From the NCBI RefSeq assembly GCF_028858725.1, contig NC_084760.1, positions 78,312,367 through 78,376,366 on the forward strand: 64,000 nt of DNA, read 5' to 3'. The stretch's first letter is position 1; every line of letters starts with the position of its first letter. The notes below the pieces were generated by a model. It saw only the letters and a list, made by a program, of their open reading frames with translations. It was not told where the DNA came from and did not search any database. Origin of the DNA: Colius striatus. Lineage: Eukaryota; Chordata; Aves; Coliiformes; Coliidae. Position numbers and translations under genes: made by a program. Shown here piece by piece: positions 24,780-37,390 of this stretch.

Positions 24780-27700
24780 TGGCAAGAGGTGCCTAAATGA
24801 GAGAGAGTGCGCCACTGGCCCAGCAGATGGGCAGGGAAGAAGGCACAGCTTGCTGCTGGCTGAGCACCCATGGGGTACAGAGAGCCCTTCCCGTGGCAGA
24901 GTTGGGGAGAAAGGAGGCTGTCATGAAAACTGCAGCTGCCACACCACAAAGCCCCTGCTCCAGGGGTATTGCCCCCACTCCCCAAGACACCCCAGCAACA
25001 CAGTGGGGCCTGCAATGGCTGCCAGATTCTCCTTGCTCAGGGGCAATTTAGCCTCCCAGTGAGGAAAAAGCATGCCTACAGGTTACTCTGGCAGCAGAGC
25101 AAAACCAGCACCTCTGGGACAACTCTGAGGACACTTTGCTCCCCTTTGCTGTGGGCAGCAGTGCTCCCCAGCCTTGGCTGCACCCACAGCAGAACAACCA
25201 TGGCTGGGCCCAAGAATGGCAGTGGCCCACACCAGGGCACAGCCGCAACATGAGAGAAGGAGGAGGGAAAAGAGCCCTGAGCTGGTGCAGCATCCATCCC
25301 CACTTCCCAGTGCCGGGTGCTGCAGCGGGTGGTGATAGCGAGGGACTTCAGCCTCCTTCCACCCTCTTTAATGCCTTCACCGCTGCCATGCAGCTCTGTG
25401 CCATCTGCCATGGCCTGGCTAGACATCCCAGTGCTGGTCTCCTTACAGTACAAGTTCCTCCTAGGCCTGGGCAGCATCACTTTTATTTGGGATGCTGACT
25501 CTCCAGCTTGACAGAACACAGACATGCTGCAGAGCACCAGGAGGGAGGCCAACGAACCACCATTTCATCATGCTGTAGAAAAATGGGAGAGGATACTGTA
25601 CAGACCTGAGCAGTGGCACAGCCTCATCCAACCCTGCTTGCCCCTGGAGCCCTCATCTTCTGTGATTTCTTCTTGCACAGTTGCACTTCCAGCACATCAG
25701 TGAGATGCCTGGCCCTCCTCCTCTCCTCGCCCTCCCCTGAGGACTGCACAGCCTCCTCCTGATGCAGGATGTGTTGTCATGAGGTGTAAGTTTGGGGTAG
25801 CCAGAAGGCAGTAATATAAGCTGACCAGCACTCTTGTGCATTAAACAACCAGCCACCATCCACCCCAAGCTCCATCTCCAGACAAAGGCCAGAGCCTCGG
25901 TACTGCTCACAGGTTAAAGATTGGGCACTGCCATTCTGTCTTGGGGGAAAAAGAAAGTGAAGGCAGAAAAGGATGGAAGTTTTAGGGTTTTCTCATACTT
26001 TCTTCACTCTGCCCAAACCACTCCAGCAGCTGTGTGACAGCAGAGATACAGGGGACAGGCGTTGCAGGTAGGTCCCCTTCTCCAAGCACTATGAACGTGT
26101 TGTCACTCTCCCCATGACAAGGACCAGTTTTCAGATGGTTTTAACTGGGCCTTACTTAAACCATTTGTGTTGAACTTTGTCTTACTGGTTGGCTGCCTCT
26201 TGCTGAATTATCTACACAAACATAGATAGAAAATACATAATTTCAGCCAAAATTATTCATCTGCTTCCAAGAATGTTGTAAGGGGAAATACTTGGGTTTG
26301 TCTTGCTTTTGTTACAGAGAAATCTGATGACCTTTCCTTTGAAGAGCTCTCGGAGCCACGTGTTTTTGGCATGCAGACCTGAAGTTTGGCAAAAGGAGAA
26401 GCAGGGAAGGCCTTTGGTTTATTCCAGATGCACCCTTTGCTTCTGCCAAACTTAGCCAAGTCTTTGAAATATTCCATTTCACATGTGCTCTCTCAAGACA
26501 GCGTTATAGAGCTCACCGGCTACATTCCCCGAAACTTTTCCCCTTTCAGGATGTGCTGCAGCCAGGGGCTGAGCAGGATTTCCAGATAAGCAAAGCTGTG
26601 GGTCACTGTGATCCAGACCACAAATCCAGTCCCTCCCTAAGGTCCCGCAGCTCCTGCCCCCTCAGCTTCCCCATGCTGGCCCTGGCAGTGTGAGCAATGC
26701 GTGGACAGGCAGGTGGGGAAAAGAGCCCATCAGACCAAGAGACTTGACTACAGAAACTGCTGGAAGGAGAGGCAAATTGAGATGGGGACGAGGACTTGCC
26801 TGGGCTAGATACAGGAGGAGAAGGGAAGGTGAGCCTCCATGAGGACTCAGCATGAAAAACAGCAACCAACTGAGAGCACAGCACAAGGATGCAGAGAATC
26901 CTACAAGGATGCAGCCCTGGAGAAAGCCAGAGCATTCCAGGAGCCAGAGGAAATGAGGAGCGGGGTGGGAGGAGGAGGCCAGCCAGCTGCTGAGTATCAC
27001 CAGCACTAAATGAGGCAAGGGCTCTGGCAAAACCAAGGAGGTCTTGGACAGCATCACAGGCAGAGGCGACAGCCAAAGATGCACAGCACAGAGAGGATAA
27101 GAGCTGACATTTGGGGGTGTCAGGACAAGACTACATCTGCAAAGAGGTTTCTTTAACAAAAAGCATGGAGGAGAAGCTGCATATCATGGAAATACTACAC
27201 ATGCTCATCTTTATAGGGGGTAAATCAGCCCTGCACCATGACATCAGTGTCCTGACCCACTAGCAGAAATCAGCAGAGCTCTGTAAGTGTGAGCTGAGGG
27301 TCTCATAGAGGTGTGTGGGCTCCACACTCTGGAGACAGAGGAGGGAATTCATCAGAAAGTAATAAACTGTAAATTGGGACGTTGCTTCCAGAGAAGGACA
27401 CATCCTGCTTGCTATGGTGCAAATGAAACCCTCCAATGTGGTTGAGGCTCAGAATAGCTCCATTTGTTTGTTTATTTTCATTGTGATGCTCTGGTTGTGC
27501 TTGGAAGCGGCCGCACTGAAATCTTCGCAGCTCCGAGGTCTCTGACCTCAGCTCCAGCCCAAAGGAGGGCAGAAGGTTTGGAGGCCATCCAGGCAAACAT
27601 TTGAAGCTTGTGAGCCTCGCTTTGCTCTAGCATTAGGAGCCCCCTTCACAGTCATACTTCATTAGCTCCATGCACCAATGCAAACAGTTTCTCTATAGAC

Positions 27701-30630
27701 ATTATCTGGCCTTTCATGGGACCGCTGTTCTCCATGGATGAGCAGTCAACACTACCAGTCTGCTTTTGAGTTATTCTTCCCTTAAGGAGGATTTTTTTCT
27801 TAAAAAATAAAAAAATAACCTAAATAAAACAAAAACAAACCCTAACACACGGGGGGAAGAAAAATGCACTTACAGGGGTACTTTTTCATTTTGCCCCCAG
27901 AATCTCACAGAAAGACTGGGACAAACCCTGCCACTTTCTCTCACCCTGCCACATATCTCCTCTTCCTTGTCTCATACCTAGGCAAGAGCTGAAAGTTTGC
28001 ATTCAGGCTGTGTCAGCAGCATGGGGGTGACTCGCCCATCTTCCAGCCGGGGTGCCAGCCAGTGACTCATCCATGATGGAAAGCGGGGAGCGTGAAGCCG
28101 AAGAAGAATGGAGGAGGCAGTGGTCCATGCTGCTCTGAGTGCGTCACTCCCACGGGAGATGTCTTCCTGTGCGGGGGGATGGGGTCACAGGTCCTGGCAG
28201 ACAGAGTGGGCAGAGCTGGACCTCAAGCTGTGGGGAAACCTGCCGTGGAGAGCACTTGTGCATGCGAGTGTCTTGGAGAAAGGGAACATCTCTGGGCAGC
28301 TCTCCACCTAAATGCTTCCTGTATGGAGCAGATAGAAACAGTCTGTTGCAGCTATTTCTTTGTATCCAGTCTTTTATTTGGTTTTAACAGCGAGTTCTGG
28401 GTTCCGCAGGGAGCTTTTACTTTTTAACACAAACCTGAACTCCTAGAAGCCAAGTTGTTCAGCCAAATACCCTCCCTCCCTCCCCCAGGGCCTTGACTCT
28501 GAAGCACCAGGGCTGCCTCCTGGTCCCCGAGCCCTGCCCTGCTGTGCTCTTCCCTGTCATGCTCTCCCTTGCCCTGCCAGGCTCCCATCCAACCAGAGTG
28601 CTGGGCCTGGGAGAGGCCAAGAGGGGCACGAGCCACCTGGACTGCAGCTTCCAGGAGACAGAGCAGCATCAAGAAGTTGTGTGTGTGACTTTTTCTTGAC
28701 AGGAGCTGAGCAGCTGGAGAAGGAGCACTTCTTGAGCAGCTTTGCACTTTAACTTTCCTCTCTAGAGGAAGGAGGGCAGGTAGGCATCTGAACCAGGGTA
28801 ATCCTCAGGAACTGCACAGCAGAAATGGCTTCCCTGGAGCATTCGGAAGAAGCACCGGATGAAATTTGGCAGCTGAAGTCCTGCTGCCCTTAACTTCTCC
28901 TCAGCAGGCTGTCTCCTGCCAGCTGCTCCTCCATCTCTTCACTGCAGCACTACCAGCTTTGGCCAAATTGAGAGACGAACCTTTCCAACCTCAAAGCTGG
29001 GAGCCTGCCAAGGGCAGCTAGACCTTAGCAGAGACCCTCAGCCTCGCGCATTGATCGGAGAGCTCCTCCAAGGGGCATCGGCACCGCAGAAGGAATGCCA
29101 GCCCACCATTTGTCTGGCTCCCCTCGCCTCAACAGGAGCCCCTCATGCAGAGCCTCCAGAGCCATGGTGCTGGGCAGCCTGGGGCGCCTGCTCCGCGGCT
29201 GTCTGTGGCAGAGAGGGCCGTGGCGCTTCCCTGGGCACAGGCAGCTCCCACGCGGCGGGCCAGCACTGCACTGGCTGCCAGGGGATGTGTGCAGAGCCAG
29301 GCTGAGCTAAAATGCGAGTCGGCTTTCTCTGAGGCAGCCAGGGCCAAGCTCAGAGGAAGAGGCTTTGAAGAAAGCCTTTGCTGTCAGAATCAGGGTTTAC
29401 AACCAGCCATAAATGGCCTCGATCCCTACAGTTCCCACGGTGACGGTCCCAGTGGGAACCGCGCTGTCTCATCCACCCCATCCCCACCAGCCCTCCCTAG
29501 GCTGGGGTGCAGCCACCTGGCACAGCCCAGGGGAGCAGACACAACCCTGATGCCCTCTGAGATGGGGAAGGAAGTGTAGCCCCAGCCCCGGGGAAGCAGA
29601 AGCCAGGGCAGCTTGCATGCCATCCCTCTGGCCAGGCTGCACAGGCAGCACCTGTGGGGTCTGTTGCTTCTTGTTCAGCTGGGTGCAGGGTTTGGTTTTC
29701 ACCTCCACTCAGGCTCCAAAAGGCAAAAAGATTGGTGATGACAGCAGTGATGAACCAGTTCTCCCTGTGACACTGACACAGAGCACCTACCACCAAAGCC
29801 AAGGACAAGCTTTCTGGAGAGAAAGGCTGTTTGCAACACATGATCTTTGCGATAAGCTCCTCTGGAATTCACTACCTAGTTTTCTTTACTGGTGCCTGGC
29901 CAGCTTCACTTACAACTCTTCCCAGCACATGATATTCCCTTGCTTGTTTTATCAACTTGCTTGTTTAACGCATCTACACGGGGGATGGCCCATTGCAGAG
30001 GCACCGATGTGCGATGCAGATCTGGGTTTTCTCCCAAGGAAGGCTTCCTTTGGCCTGCTTCCCTGAGACCATGGGAAAGTCAGTTGATCCTCCTGTACCA
30101 AAGATTCCTCTGTTTTAAAAAAAAAAAAAAAGGTATAGCTTTTCCCCTGCTCTACCTTCCACACTGCCAGAGAAAAATCTCATGTGGATAGATGTATGCA
30201 CTACATCACACCACAGGAGCTACTCTAGACTCCCTCCAAGTGGGATTGGTCCCACCAGACTACCCCTAGCATAAACACTGCTGCCTGAGCTAATTACTCC
30301 AGGCTCCCCATGGAGCTGGTGGGAAGAAAAAGCACCTTGATCAAGCTAACCTCGTTGACTTGTCTACTTGAGGGTGAAACAACTGTCACACTGTAAGTGC
30401 TGTTGGCTGCTCGTGAAGCCCAGGACGTCTTGGTTGCGTCAGGTGCCTGCACTGCAGAGCCTAAGACGTGGTCAGACAACCAGTGCTGCAATTTGGATGC
30501 ACAGATGGTGAGCGAAGGAGATGACTTTCCCCCATCATCCTCTTAAGGCAGAAGGCCCTGCCTAGGCTGGTTATGTGCAACAAATGTGTGTCGCTGCTGC
30601 TGTAACAGGCTGAGTTCCGACTCCCTGCTT
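24780..30630. other. Intergenic, nothing firmly recognised
   Basis: This is a long single-copy stretch with no supported gene. A block at 27430-27540 (tttgtttgtttattttcatt, then CpG-bearing unique sequence) and one at 28350-28440 have the texture of conserved elements, but the evidence is thin. A 15-base A run lies at 30117-30131. Confidence 0.5.
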
Positions 30631-30639
30631 GCCAAGTTT

Positions 30640-30930
30640 AAAACAGGCAAAGGCAGCTTGGGCAAATGGAAGGACCTAAGCACGTGAAAAATGTTCCCTT
30701 TTCAAAACTGCCATTAGCCAATTGAAAATCTTTGTATTTGGGCTGCAAGTCTATGCCAAGTCTCTGTCTGAAGTTCAGTTCAAACACTCAGGCTGTATAA
30801 TCCCTTCCAGTCTGGGCTCATAATGGAAACGCCAACAGACCGTTAAACACAGCGGTATTGCCAGGTTCTACTGTAATTAAACACACACAGGAAAAGGTAT
30901 AAATAACCAGGTTAAATTAAGGAGGGGGGT
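30640..30930. promoter_or_regulatory. Candidate conserved non-coding element
   Basis: An AT-balanced block of unique sequence contains a CACGTG E-box at 30681-30686, an inverted-CCAAT-like agccaattg near 30717 and a TAATTA core at 30874-30879. It ends in aaaggtataaataaccaggt, which has a TATA-like element. It could be an enhancer or a weak promoter. No transcript can be supported. Confidence 0.3.
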
Positions 30931-31800
30931 GGGGGCTGCGATTGAAGGGATCTCCTGGAAAGTCTGCAGCTTGACTGTGTCTGACTGGTTCAGGGGTGGT
31001 CGACAGGGGACCTGGGTTTTTTGCCTGGCGCAGGTGAGCCCTCTCAGCAGATGCTGTGTACAAAGTCAGCTTGCTCTGATCATCTGCAGAGCATGGTGTA
31101 TCAGTCCCCAGGTCTGTGCTCCTGCCCTCGAGGCAAGCTCCTTTCTACAAGGCAAGCTACACCTTGCTTTACAGAAGGACAGGTGAGGGGGGAAATGGGA
31201 GCCTTGCTGCCTTCTGAGCCACTCTCAGCCTTGCAGGGTTTATTTATCCTTTTATTTATTATCACTTGTTGAGGGCCCATGTTTGTTGTTTGCCACCGTG
31301 TCCTCATTTCCACAATCACCACATGAGGTGGCCTGAGGACGTGCTGATGCAGAAGCAATAGATAGATAAAGTTCAAAACACAGCAGAGTGGGAGAGGAAG
31401 TGGAGACTTCTTTGGGGGATGTTTATCCCTGGGGACCACTTCACCAACTGCCTCGGGGTCCTCTGAGGGATGCATCTCTGCAGCACACAGGTGACATAGT
31501 AGAGACACGGCAAGTCACGCTCTCTCCTCTCTGCACATTGTTACCATTTCCACATCCTGGCAGTCTGACAAGAAAACCTCCTGCATGTAGATGCCAGGGA
31601 AAGGCAAGACACCCCTAGACTGGACACTGGCCTAGTTATACCGGCAGACCAGTAAAGCCAGGAAAAAAGGCTGATTGGCAAGCAAAACATTGCCATGCCA
31701 GCCACCATCCTTGTGCCGACGGGTGGAAGAAGTAACACCATGGGAATGCTGCAGGACTCTCAGGTAAAGAAGGCAGTGTGGGCTGCAGGATGCACCGATG
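30931..31800. other. Intergenic, nothing recognised
   Basis: No supported gene or regulatory site was seen. Confidence 0.55.
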
Positions 31801-31808
31801 CCACCACA

Positions 31809-31980
31809 CAGCCCCATGCTGTCTGGGGACAGTGGTGCTAGCCCCCAGCACTACAGTCCCATGCTTCCTGATGCTGGCCCCCCCACACCACACACCCCCA
31901 TGCTTGCTGGGGACAGGGGTGCTGGATCCCAACACCACACAGCCCCATGCTGGCTGGGGACAGTGGTGCTGTGTCCTGAG
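31809..31980. repeat. Minisatellite, four units of 39-47 bases
   Basis: Units start at 31809, 31854, 31893 and 31940, each opening with a variant of cagccccatgct and continuing ggggacagtggtgct. Unit 2 is shortened. The degree of divergence suggests an old array. Confidence 0.85.
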
Positions 31981-31984
31981 CTTT

Positions 31985-32960
31985 TCAGCAGGATGAGCTG
32001 CGCACACACGTCCCTCCTGCTTTTCCTCTTGCGACTCCCAGCTGGGTTCAACTGAGTTTTCTGGGCCAGCTCTTCTAAATTTGTATGAGTATCCAGGGAG
32101 CTTTAGTAAATAACACAGTAAATATTTGTTTCCAACATTTGTCCTCCGAAAAGACAGCGAGGCGGCAGCCCCGCGCGAGGACATGGCCATGACTACGACC
32201 CCAGGCGATGGCAGAACACAGCCCTCATTGGAGAGCCCAGCCTTGCTTTGCCAGCTGCTGAAATAATTCCTCTGGGATCAACGTGAAAAAGACAGGCACG
32301 CACCTCCCCCGCCACAGCCCCGCCGAAAGCGGGCACACGCGTGCCCCTGCACATGTGTATGTTTGCGTACGCGCGTATATTTTTCTGACCGCAGTCAGCG
32401 AGCATCAAATCCTGTGCTTTCCAAAAAAAGAAAAAGCTCATTTCCAGCTTGCAAGACTGACTCTGACCTCAGCCTGTGCTTCCCTCAGCTGAGCTAATAA
32501 CGCTCCCAACCCCCAAAATATGGAGGCAGCTCAGAATGGAAATGTTAAAAGAGCCGTAATTCCAGAGGATGTGAATGGCTAATTCTGTACATTCAAATGA
32601 AACAGAGGGGAAATATACTGAATGGAGCCCATGTATAAGATCATATGAAATGTAAAAAGCCTTGTTGTTCGGGGCACAAACTGCCTCTTCAATCTAGTTC
32701 TGTTTAAATGCCCATTCTTCTCGTTTGGCATCTCCTTGTCCCTCGATGGCCGAATCAAAAGAGGAACGAAATAATGACACAAAGATTTTTAAAAAACTCG
32801 GCCCCAGCTGCAGCAGGGAGAAGCCTGAAGCGAAACGTGAGAGCGTACGGCTCTTTGTTAACGTTTCCTTGGCTATAGAATATGGTATATGAAACGCCTG
32901 GCGGATCCCGTTTGGTCCTATGGAGGGAGAGCTCTTAAGGTGGCTCCCTTGGATTTGGGG
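31985..32960. promoter_or_regulatory. Candidate conserved non-coding region
   Basis: The stretch from about 32470 to 32890 is the most convincing unique AT-balanced block in the window. It has many retained CpGs in otherwise AT-rich sequence (aaagagccgtaattccagag, tctcgtttggcatctccttg, agcgaaacgtgagagcgtac) and no repeat signature. It would suit a deeply conserved enhancer. Long frames here show no recognisable protein. Confidence 0.35.
32346..32380. other. Alternating purine-pyrimidine tract (Z-DNA potential)
   Basis: The tract has two alternating runs, tgcacatgtgtatgt and tgcgtacgcgcgtatat, the second containing the 10-base palindrome tacgcgcgta at 32368-32377. A short inverted repeat (gggcac, loop acgc, gtgccc) precedes it. 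Left-handed or cruciform structure is plausible under negative supercoiling. Confidence 0.5.
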
Positions 32961-32964
32961 AGGG

Positions 32965-35900
32965 CTGCAGGAAGGCTGTCCCGCATTTGCAGGCAGCAAA
33001 CGTCCCACCTGCAGAGTGCCCCGGTGTCCCATCCAAGGCCCTGGGGGCCCAGGGAGCTCTGGCCCCTCACAGTGGGTGGTCCAGCTCTTTCTGCTTTCTT
33101 CTTGGTGTTTTTTTTCTCTCCTCTTTTTCTTCATTGTAGCTTCCACTTTACATCTGGGAAACCAAACTCGGCGCTGCTTGCAGGGAGATGGTTCCAATTT
33201 ATATATGTTTCCAGGAAACAGAGATGTTTTTTTTCCGTGCCTCCGAGGTATTTCATGCGTGCCCATCCCCAGCCAGCACAGCCACGCACACAAGCGGTTA
33301 CGAGGCGCCGGTGCCAGCAGAGCACGGCCCACGCTCCCCAGCCACGGCCGCTTTTAAACTCTGCACTTGGAAGCTGATGGAAGAGTTGGTGCCCTAGTGA
33401 CTGCAGAGCCGGGGCACAGCGGGCACAAGGCTGCCTGGCACTTCCTGATCTGCACCGCCCACGTCCATGGGAAAGTTCGACAGATCCTCACACCAGATGC
33501 CCCCACTGCAACCTTCTTGAAGTCGCTGCAAGAGATAATAATGCCTTCTGGGAGAGGACATCACCCAGAGCATCCACTTCTGGGAAGGAAAAGCACTGTT
33601 TGCTCAGCACTCTGGATATGAGGAGCAACCAGCGAACCAAGGTGGGATGCAAAGGAAGAGGCTCACAAGGATCATCTCCTCACTGCCACCCAGCCACTTG
33701 GCCAGTGCCGTCAACAACAATACCAAAAGATATCTACTAAATGCAGTGGTGACCGGTTCTCCTTAGCTGAACAGCTTTGAGACATATTGCTTAACCTAAA
33801 CAAATGTTCTGTGAACATCAACACTAATTCATTTTCAGCAGGCCACACCATTTTTCTCTCAGAGGCTCTCCTAGCAGCTGCAGCTGATTTTTGCCTGTGT
33901 CCAGCATGTCTTTCCCAGGACCTCCCACCTTCATGGTCACCAAGGTGGTTCTCAGTGTTTCCACTCACAAACCCCAGACCCTGGGACATGCTGGGAGTGG
34001 ACTCTTTCCAGGGAGTAATGCTGGGGTGCCCTGAGCCAGCATCAGCACTGAAGGCCCAGTGGCCAACAGGCCACCTGGATAGGTACTAACGATCTTGATT
34101 GCCATTGACGGATTCTCTGCATTGTGTCTTTCCTGGGGCAGGCTCTGGCCTTGGAGTTGTGCCTACCCCACCTCACAGCTGCTGGGCACACACTGCAGGG
34201 CCAGCACAAGCAGAGTGCCTTGCCTGGACAAGCAGTAGGATGCTTCCTCACTGCAAGGAGCACAGATTTGTTCTGCTCAGCTATCTGGCTGGCTGGAGGG
34301 CCTTTGCAAACCCCTGGGGAGACATTTCCAAATGCATCAGGTCACCGCAGTGTCCTTGGTTATCTCAGCTGAGGAAGGGTGCCATGACCATTGCTCCCTC
34401 CTGCCAGGGCTGCAGGGCCCTGGCCACACGTGCTGCTGGCACGTCAGACTTGTCACCTGCCCGTCCCCAGGGCTGGAGAGAATGAGCATGCTCCTCTACG
34501 GCCACTGAAGCCACCTCATGACACTCACACATGTGGCTGCCAGGAGGCTGGTGTGGTGCAGGGGAGGACAGCCAGAGTGGCCATGTGATCCCCTCACTGC
34601 TATTCCTGGTCCTCGGGGTGGCTGGCGGGCTGTCACACGGAGCGAGAATCACCCGGCTGCTGTGTACAGGCCAGGTGAGTCCAGCTGTGGTGACAGCAAA
34701 TTCCTAATTAGTTCATTGCATCAGACTGGCCAAACACTCACAGTCATTACCCAGGGATGGCCTACGTGCCAAGCAGGGTGTACTCCCCTGATTCCTGCTT
34801 CCCAAAATGGGACCAGGAGAGCCAGACTAGCTCACCCTGGAAAAGGGACATGCTGTGTGCTCTGCCCAGCAGGCCAACCAGTTCCAGGGCCCGCAAACCA
34901 CGTGCGGAAAAACCATCGAGACAAAGTGCCAGGCATGCAGCAAATGTCCTGAGTCTGACTGTCCTCAGCAGTGAGGTCTCATCCTGCCCCATGAATGGAC
35001 ATGGAGGGAGCGTCTCTTACCCACGGCCATGGGGACCGGGGCACAGGATGGTGGGGTACATGCCAGCTCCCCCATCCTGCTCCCCTGTACCTCGGGCTGC
35101 AGGCAGGCATGACCCTCTCTTTTGCAACTGCTTCCCAAGGACAGAGTGCCAGGAGTGTGTTTGGAATCCCTCCTGTATGGAGGCAGCAGGGTGAGCTCCA
35201 CAGATGCTGGCTGGCAGCTTTGCAGAGTGGTGCCACCTGTCCTGTTCCATCCCATCTCGTCCCGTCTGGTCCCGTCCCTGCAGCGTCGGGCCTTGCCATG
35301 CGCCCGCTCCCAGCACGACCCGCTGCCTTGCAGGCACGGCACGGGCAGCTTTGGCAGGGAACTATGTATCTTGGAGCTGCCTTCCCCGTGGCGGTAGCTG
35401 GAACCGACTCGGAATACTTAGCTGGTTTAATATATAGCAAACAAAAAATCCCTGGATTGTCAGCTCTTCCAAGCACGATCCATGTGAGCGCTCATCAAAC
35501 ATGCAGGGCACGGGGGGCTGTGGCACTTGAGCAGCAACAGCCAACACTGGTCACAGGGCAGAGGTGGGAAACCACGGGCCCAGCTGAGCAGCCCAGGCTG
35601 GGCTCTGCTTCATCCTCGCCCTGAAGTTTATCTCCTCTCTTTTTCTCAAGCCACATGAGGTAGCAATCTTCCCTGGGCTTGAGTCCCATCAAGGCCTGTG
35701 CTGCTGGTGCTCCCAGCACACTACAATCCTACCAAACTGGTTCAGACAAGGGCTGATGAAAAATCCTGTGTCCTGCTGAAACTGCTGTGGAATTTATGTC
35801 AAGCAGGTGCTTGACCAGCAGGGAGGAACCAGTGCCCAAATGGTGCCAAAGCCACCACCAGATCTGCAAGATACCATCCCTGAGGCAGAGCCAGCCATGA

Positions 35901-36790
35901 TGGGGAGTTCAGTGCTGCAGCACCAGCCTTGTCCATCCCACAAGTAGCATGGGCACTGCTGAAAAACAGGGCCCAGCCTCTGCAAGTGCCGTGCTGGGGC
36001 TTACTGCAGGACAGTTCTGCGCCTGGTCTGTGGCACAAAGGTAGGCATCCTCAGCAGAAACTGGATCAATGTGCTACTTGGAGAAATCATGTTAGAGCCT
36101 CCCTTATGCAGAAGCTCTGCTCTCCTCCAAAGCTCCCCCTGAGCACCTCTGCACCTCAAACACTCCCCGTATGGCAACTCAAGCCTCACCAGTGCAGGCA
36201 GCCAAACCTGTCTCTGGAGGAGATGTTCTCCTCAGCGTGGCACAGTGGGTGGGAAAGCAGTGATTGTGCCATCCCGCTGCCTCCCGGGACCAGCGAGAGC
36301 TGTGGGTGTTGCGCTGCGGCTGCCGGTGCAACCCGCACCCCCACAGGCGTTATAGGAGAGGCTTTGGGGCTGCCACCGATCCCGCAGCTTTGCCAGTGGT
36401 GCCCACATCTTGGTCCCTACAGCAGAAAATCCTGGCTGCGGCTGTAACCAACTGACACATGCAGTCCCAGCTGATGCCTCAGAGGCCTCAAAAACAAGGA
36501 AACGAAAAAGGCCTTTTCCTCTCTTTATCTCAAAGCACTGGGCGCTCATCACCTCCAGCTCATGGCAGGGAGTTACTCAGCTTCTTCTCGTGGCTTTCTA
36601 TGAGAAGAGGATCTCTGATGAAAGTGGGAGATCATGGGGGAGCAGGATGGGGGGCTATTAACAACCCCCTGAGCACAAGGAAGCTGCAGGGGAGGCACAT
36701 GCCCCAGCACCGCTTTTCAAGGCCTGGCATGGAGATGAGAAGGGAGGCAAAAGGCATCTGTGGCCCTGGAGGGCCAGCCAGCTCCCAGCC
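32965..36790. other. Intergenic, nothing firmly recognised
   Basis: No gene was supported. A small AT-rich unique block at 35395-35500 (atacttagctggtttaatat) stands out in GC-richer sequence but carries no definable signal. Confidence 0.5.
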
Positions 36791-36799
36791 CCGCAGCCT

Positions 36800-37390
36800 G
36801 GCCTGGGTGGTGTGGTGAGCATCACTGGGTCGCGCCAGGGACCACAGCCACAGCAGCACCCCGCTGTCAAACCCACGGGGCCAGGCTCCTGGGCCCGGGG
36901 GGCTGCTGGGGACCCGGGTGCGGGGGGGAGCGGCGGGGGCGGCATCTTCGGGAGGACACCTTAAAGTCGGTGGCCGCGGGCCGCCTCTCTCCCTCCCTCC
37001 CTCCCGCGCCGCTGCGCTCCGCGCCGCTCCTCGCTGGGAAGCAGCTGACTCGGGGCGGCTGCCAGCGCTGCTGGCTGCTGGATCCGGCCGCGGCAACGTG
37101 CAGCCCGACATGTAAACCGGGCAGGCCTATGCTAATAGCTGGGGGAGGGCGCCTGGCGCAGGGGGGAGGGCGCCTGGCGCAGGGGGGAGGGCGCCTGGCG
37201 CAGGGGCGAGGGGGAACGGAGGTGGAGGCCGGAGCCCAGCCAGCAAATTCCGCCCCCCCGCCCCTCCATCACCACCTCCTCGCATCCATCTGCCTCCCCT
37301 CCTCCTCCTCCTCGCCTCCATTCATAAAATCCAGGCGGCACTGCCATCTACCGTAGCGTGCAACGGCCATCCCGCCGCGCAGCCCGGCCC
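36800..37390. promoter_or_regulatory. Orphan CpG island
   Basis: A dense CpG and GC block has Sp1-like GC-rich runs, an internal 21-base tandem repeat and a CTC-rich tract near 37297-37320. It lies about 1.2 kb from a second island, so the pair may mark one promoter region. No coding exon was recognised; frames across it are low-complexity Gly/Pro/Arg/Ala. Confidence 0.55.
37141..37214. repeat. GC-rich tandem repeat, 21-base unit, about 3.5 copies
   Basis: The unit ggggggagggcgcctggcgc plus a is repeated, with the first copy lacking one G and the last copy partial. The 21-base period keeps a reading frame, giving Gly-Arg-Leu-Ala-Gln-Gly repeats, but there is no evidence of coding. G-runs could form quadruplexes. 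Confidence 0.95.

Noticed and set aside
28970-29000. ctttccaacctcaaagc, similar to a CR1 3' end
   Set aside because: There is no CR1 body upstream and no 3' octamer repeats downstream.
30100-30135. 15-base A run as the tail of a processed pseudogene
   Set aside because: The sequence upstream does not resemble any gene I know and has no poly(A) hexamer at the right distance. It is treated as a simple repeat.
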